Source of the DNA: CAXMPK01 sp964195405
GTDB lineage: Bacteria; Actinomycetota; Acidimicrobiia; Spongiisociales; ZC4RG35
Direction of reading: 5' to 3'
Assembly: GCA_964195405.1 (NCBI GenBank)
Contig: CAXMPK010000026.1
Location: forward strand, 1-8,481
Length of the DNA: 8,481 bases
Positions 6,406 through 8,481 of this stretch are shown here, in pieces (position 1 is the first letter of the stretch; each line of letters opens with the position of its first letter). Position numbers and translations under genes: made by a program. The notes under the pieces were generated by a model, which saw only the letters and a program-made list of their open reading frames with translations, was not told the origin of the DNA and searched no databases.

Positions 6406-6834
6406 ATGAGGAGGCTTGTGTCAGGACAGTTCGAGTTGAATGTCCCAGCCAAAAAGGCGATCTGGTTCTTCACGCCCGAAGGAGAGAAAGCGTGGGTTCC
6501 GGGATGGAACCCTGTCTATCCAGGCAGCGAACCTTCCGAAACATCTGGAACCGTCTTCACAACAGACGTTGGTGGTGTGGACACGATTTGGCTGATTCAG
6601 ACGATCGACAGGGGTGGATGCACCGCTGCATATTCACGGGTAACTCCCGGTCATCATGCAGGCACGGTACGAGTCAGTTGCGTTGACAGTTCCGAGGGTG
6701 GGTGTCTTGTGACTGTCACATACGACGTGAGCCTGCTTCCCGGAAGCAACCCCACCGGGTTGGATGCTTACGACGACGACTCGTTTAAGGCCATGATGAA
6801 CGAATGGGAAGAAGCCGTAGCGAACAGTCTCTGA
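6406..6834 (+). CDS. SRPBCC (START/Bet v 1-like) family protein
   Basis: This is a 142-residue protein from ATG 6406, chosen because GGAGGG (6393-6398) lies 7 bases upstream. ATG 6391 has no spaced SD, and the frame running back to GTG 6166 covers the antisense DUF1254 stub and has no family character. Its opening (FELNVPAKKAIWFFTPEGEKAWVPGWNPVY) is the usual first strand and helix of small SRPBCC-fold proteins, followed by alternating beta strands (GTVFTTD, TIWLIQTID, GTVRVSC, CLVTVTYDVS) and a C-terminal helix (DSFKAMMNEWEEAVANSL). The fold makes a hydrophobic cavity for a lipid-like or aromatic ligand, but ligand and reaction are unknown. It has no signal peptide. It stands alone, convergent with the SDR remnant downstream. 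Confidence 0.82.
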   Translation: MRRLVSGQFELNVPAKKAIWFFTPEGEKAWVPGWNPVYPGSEPSETSGTVFTTDVGGVDTIWLIQTIDRGGCTAAYSRVTPGHHAGTVRVSCVDSSEGGCLVTVTYDVSLLPGSNPTGLDAYDDDSFKAMMNEWEEAVANSL

Positions 6835-6896
6835 GCCAAAACACCCATACATAATGGGAACCTATGGGCGGCGAATCTGGCCGCACACGCTCTTGG

Positions 6897-7250
6897 CTAA
6901 TTGGAGGTCGTGCTGACGCCGAATTGCGCCTTCATTCCAGCGAGAAACTCCTCATCACCAATGGCAGTCCGGCTGGCGAGCATCTCGGCCGCATCGTCTC
7001 CCACCGAATAGCGAAGACGGTCTGCACCGTCAGAAACGGCCTCGTATATCACTTCGGCGACAACAACAGGTTCCGAACTTGAACCGTCCGCAGACATCCT
7101 GTCTGCCAGGGCTGAGACGATGTCTTCGTACTCTTCGAGTGACTCGTCAATGCTGTAATCGAACGAACGGCCGCCAAAATCGGCATTGACGACGCCAGGC
7201 TCGACGAGTTTGACTCGAACGCCGATCGCCTGCATTTCAAAGCTCAACGC
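6897..7250 (-). pseudogene. Short-chain dehydrogenase (SDR), C-terminal fragment
   Basis: From the codons ALSFEMQAIGVRVKLVEPG onward this matches the last third of classical SDR oxidoreductases. VEPG and FGGRSFD fit the substrate-loop region, and VAEVIYEAVSDGADRLRYSVGDDA plus the GMKAQFG ending are typical of a common actinobacterial group. The Rossmann NAD(P) motif (GxxxGxG) and the YxxxK active site are missing. The homologous frame is closed by TAA at 7253-7251, immediately before ALSFEM, and the preceding residues (ESGYGDLLIGLSE) do not carry YxxxK. The ATG 7247 used by naive callers is an internal Met. The gene is therefore non-functional as an oxidoreductase. It lies downstream of and parallel to the DUF4242-cyclase gene. 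Confidence 0.8.
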
Positions 7251-7360
7251 TTACTCAGAAAGCCCGATCAACAAGTCCCCATAACCAGATTCGGTCGTCG
7301 GGAAGTCCTCAACACCCAACAATCCGCCGTTGTCCACCCCGAGATAGAGAGATTTTCGCT

Positions 7361-8149
7361 TCAGGCGGTGCCGAGCAATTCGTAGATCCTTGCTGGCTTG
7401 GAGAACCCCTTCAGCACCTCGGTCTTTCCACCGTCGAAGCTGAAACCCTGTTCGCTGCCGAGGTTCCGGACAATATCGGATACGTAGATCTGTTCCGGTC
7501 CTGCAGAGGAACAGATCCTGTTTGCCATGGTTACCGCAGCCCCGAAAATGTCGTCGTCGTGATCGACCGGCTCGCCAGCCGCCATGCCGAGGCGCACATC
7601 GAGATCGGAGCGCTGCTCAAAGGACTGGCGAACATCGAGGGACCAGCCAAGAGCCTTGTCCACCTCTTCGAAAACCACTAGGAACCCGTCGCCAGTGTGC
7701 TTGACCTCCCGACCCTCCCATCTAATAAGGGACTTCCGGATGATCAGATCATGTTCGGTTAGCAGCACCATGTACTCCGATTGGCCGAGGCGGTCGAGGA
7801 GTTCGGTCGAACCGACCATATCGGTGAAGCAGATAGTCCGGAACGCGCTGGTCGCCTCGCTGGCATCGACGGGGTCGTGGACCTTGCCGAGGAAGCGGAC
7901 AACATCGGTTTCCGAAACTTCGATGATTTCGGCCGGCACGAGCCCATGCGACGCCTGGTGCGCCTGTGTCACCGCCTCCAGCCTCGGCGCTCGGGCCAGG
8001 CAGAAGATGGCACCCTCGGCCGAGTCGTACCAGTAGGAGAAGAAGTCGACTCCGAACTGTGCAGCGACCTCTAGGTCAGACGCATGATTATCGGCGACGT
8101 CTTGAGCCGTGACATCGGGAACGTTGTGACGGTCGATGTAGAGCGGTAT
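7361..8149 (-). CDS. DUF4242 - class III nucleotidyl cyclase fusion, apparent AUA start
   Basis: The frame gives 262 residues if begun at ATA 8149. Residues 1-75 are a DUF4242 domain (related to the small nickel-binding SCO4226 type), with PLYIDRHNV at the start and His 8, 22, 64 and 68. A class III cyclase domain covers about 104-262: FTDMVGST (metal Asp110), KHTGDG (Lys150, metal Asp154), Asp200 before IFG (adenine pairing), Arg211 in ANRI. The transition-state Asn position is Thr207, so catalysis may be reduced. The family's MPLYIDRH-like start aligns with ATA, which sits 6 bases after AGGAGG. An in-frame TAA lies one codon further up, and no ATG, GTG or TTG occurs until GTG 7972, which would delete most of DUF4242. 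Either AUA initiates or the start was lost by a G-to-A change. Soluble; likely a cyclic-nucleotide signalling protein. Confidence 0.85.
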   Translation of the reverse strand: MPLYIDRHNVPDVTAQDVADNHASDLEVAAQFGVDFFSYWYDSAEGAIFCLARAPRLEAVTQAHQASHGLVPAEIIEVSETDVVRFLGKVHDPVDASEATSAFRTICFTDMVGSTELLDRLGQSEYMVLLTEHDLIIRKSLIRWEGREVKHTGDGFLVVFEEVDKALGWSLDVRQSFEQRSDLDVRLGMAAGEPVDHDDDIFGAAVTMANRICSSAGPEQIYVSDIVRNLGSEQGFSFDGGKTEVLKGFSKPARIYELLGTA

Positions 8150-8155
8150 TCCTTA

Positions 8156-8161
8156 CCTCCT
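8156..8161 (-). promoter_or_regulatory. Perfect Shine-Dalgarno in front of the ATA codon
   Basis: AGGAGG on the minus strand is followed by TAAGGA and then ATA at 8149. The spacing of six bases is ideal, and this is the only start-deciding signal for the DUF4242-cyclase gene. It shows that translation was (or is) meant to begin at the ATA position rather than at GTG 7972. Confidence 0.75.
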
Positions 8162-8316
8162 AAGGGCGTTCTGTGGAGCATATCGATAGCTCGAAGGGCA
8201 CAGGCCACTGCCGCACATCAGCTGGCAACAAGTAGATGCGGTGATGCTGGCCGACCTTGACAATCCTGCCAAGATTTTGACGGGAAATAACTCCACCATC
8301 CGAAGGGACGAACTTC

Positions 8317-8481
8317 ATGGCGATCATCGCGACACTCGTCGGACAGGGATTCACCCAAGACATGTATGAGAGACTGCGTCAAGGGGTCAACTGGGACGGT
8401 GATCCGGTTGACGGTTGGTTGGCCCACGCCGTCTATTGGGATCAATCCGGTGGCATTCACATCACAAACATGTGGGTGTCG
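8317..8481 (+). CDS. Small protein, probable dimeric alpha-beta barrel fold (3' end outside window)
   Basis: ATG 8317 follows GAAGGGA (8302-8308) at a good spacing and opens a frame that stays open to the window edge (55 codons). The product begins MAIIATLVGQGFTQDMYERL and reaches HAVYWDQSGGIHITNMWVS. This resembles small ferredoxin-like-fold proteins (antibiotic-biosynthesis-monooxygenase-like), with a first strand, a TxExYexL helix, then a histidine-containing strand and a final xDVWES-like strand. Function is unknown. It is divergent from the DUF4242-cyclase, with 167 bases between the two starts that must hold both promoters; no convincing -35/-10 pair was found there. Confidence 0.7.
   Translation, partial: MAIIATLVGQGFTQDMYERLRQGVNWDGDPVDGWLAHAVYWDQSGGIHITNMWVS

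Noticed and set aside
6843..6865. CCCAT-ACATA-ATGGG hairpin between convergent genes as a terminator
   Set aside because: The stem is only five pairs, with no T-run and alternative pairings, so support is too weak.
7584..8036. Plus-strand 150-codon frame opposite the DUF4242-cyclase
   Set aside because: It is antisense to a domain-bearing gene, composition is arginine/serine-rich, and no motif is present.
8257..8290. TTGACA at 8257-8262 as -35 box for the last gene
   Set aside because: No acceptable -10 box lies at 16-18 bases; the nearest A/T-rich hexamer is about 23 bases away.

Overview
The window looks like a piece of an actinobacterial chromosome, with a class such as Acidimicrobiia or a relative being a guess. 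The support is moderately high GC, GTG and ATG starts, and gene types common in that phylum: a cyclase-ATPase-repeat regulator, a DUF4242-cyclase fusion, a secreted LVIVD-repeat protein, and IS3/IS30 transposases of actinobacterial flavour. No rRNA, tRNA or CRISPR array was seen.

Layout. 1-2506 (+): the 3' part of a large regulator (class III nucleotidyl cyclase domain, NB-ARC-like ATPase, helical repeats) whose start lies outside the window. 2609-3511 (+): an alpha/beta hydrolase with a complete haloalkane-dehalogenase-type residue set. 3594-4516: an insertion-sequence graveyard. It holds the last codons of an IS30-type transposase (-), a small membrane-anchored ORF (+) cut off by an IS3-family remnant (-, with a frameshift and both ends missing), and a cluster of ATGTCG repeats around a dif-like 11-6-11 palindrome. 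4744-6039 (+): a secreted LVIVD beta-propeller protein with a good RBS, a hairpin upstream and a very strong hairpin downstream. 6118-6264 (-): a 48-residue N-terminal stub of a DUF1254 protein. 6406-6834 (+): a small SRPBCC-fold protein. 6897-7250 (-): the C-terminal third of a short-chain dehydrogenase, its N-terminus missing. 7361-8149 (-): a DUF4242-class III cyclase fusion whose expected start codon reads ATA behind a perfect Shine-Dalgarno sequence. 8317-8481 (+): the start of a small, probably ferredoxin-like-fold protein that runs off the window.

The genes do not form an obvious pathway or one long operon. The common thread is decay and rearrangement: at least five truncated genes or elements lie among intact accessory-type genes. 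Two independent cyclase-domain proteins bracket the region, and both have a substitution at the transition-state asparagine position. I did not find a convincing new multi-gene system. The best leads are the AUA start (or start loss) of the DUF4242-cyclase and the dif-like repeat cluster at the IS3 junction.
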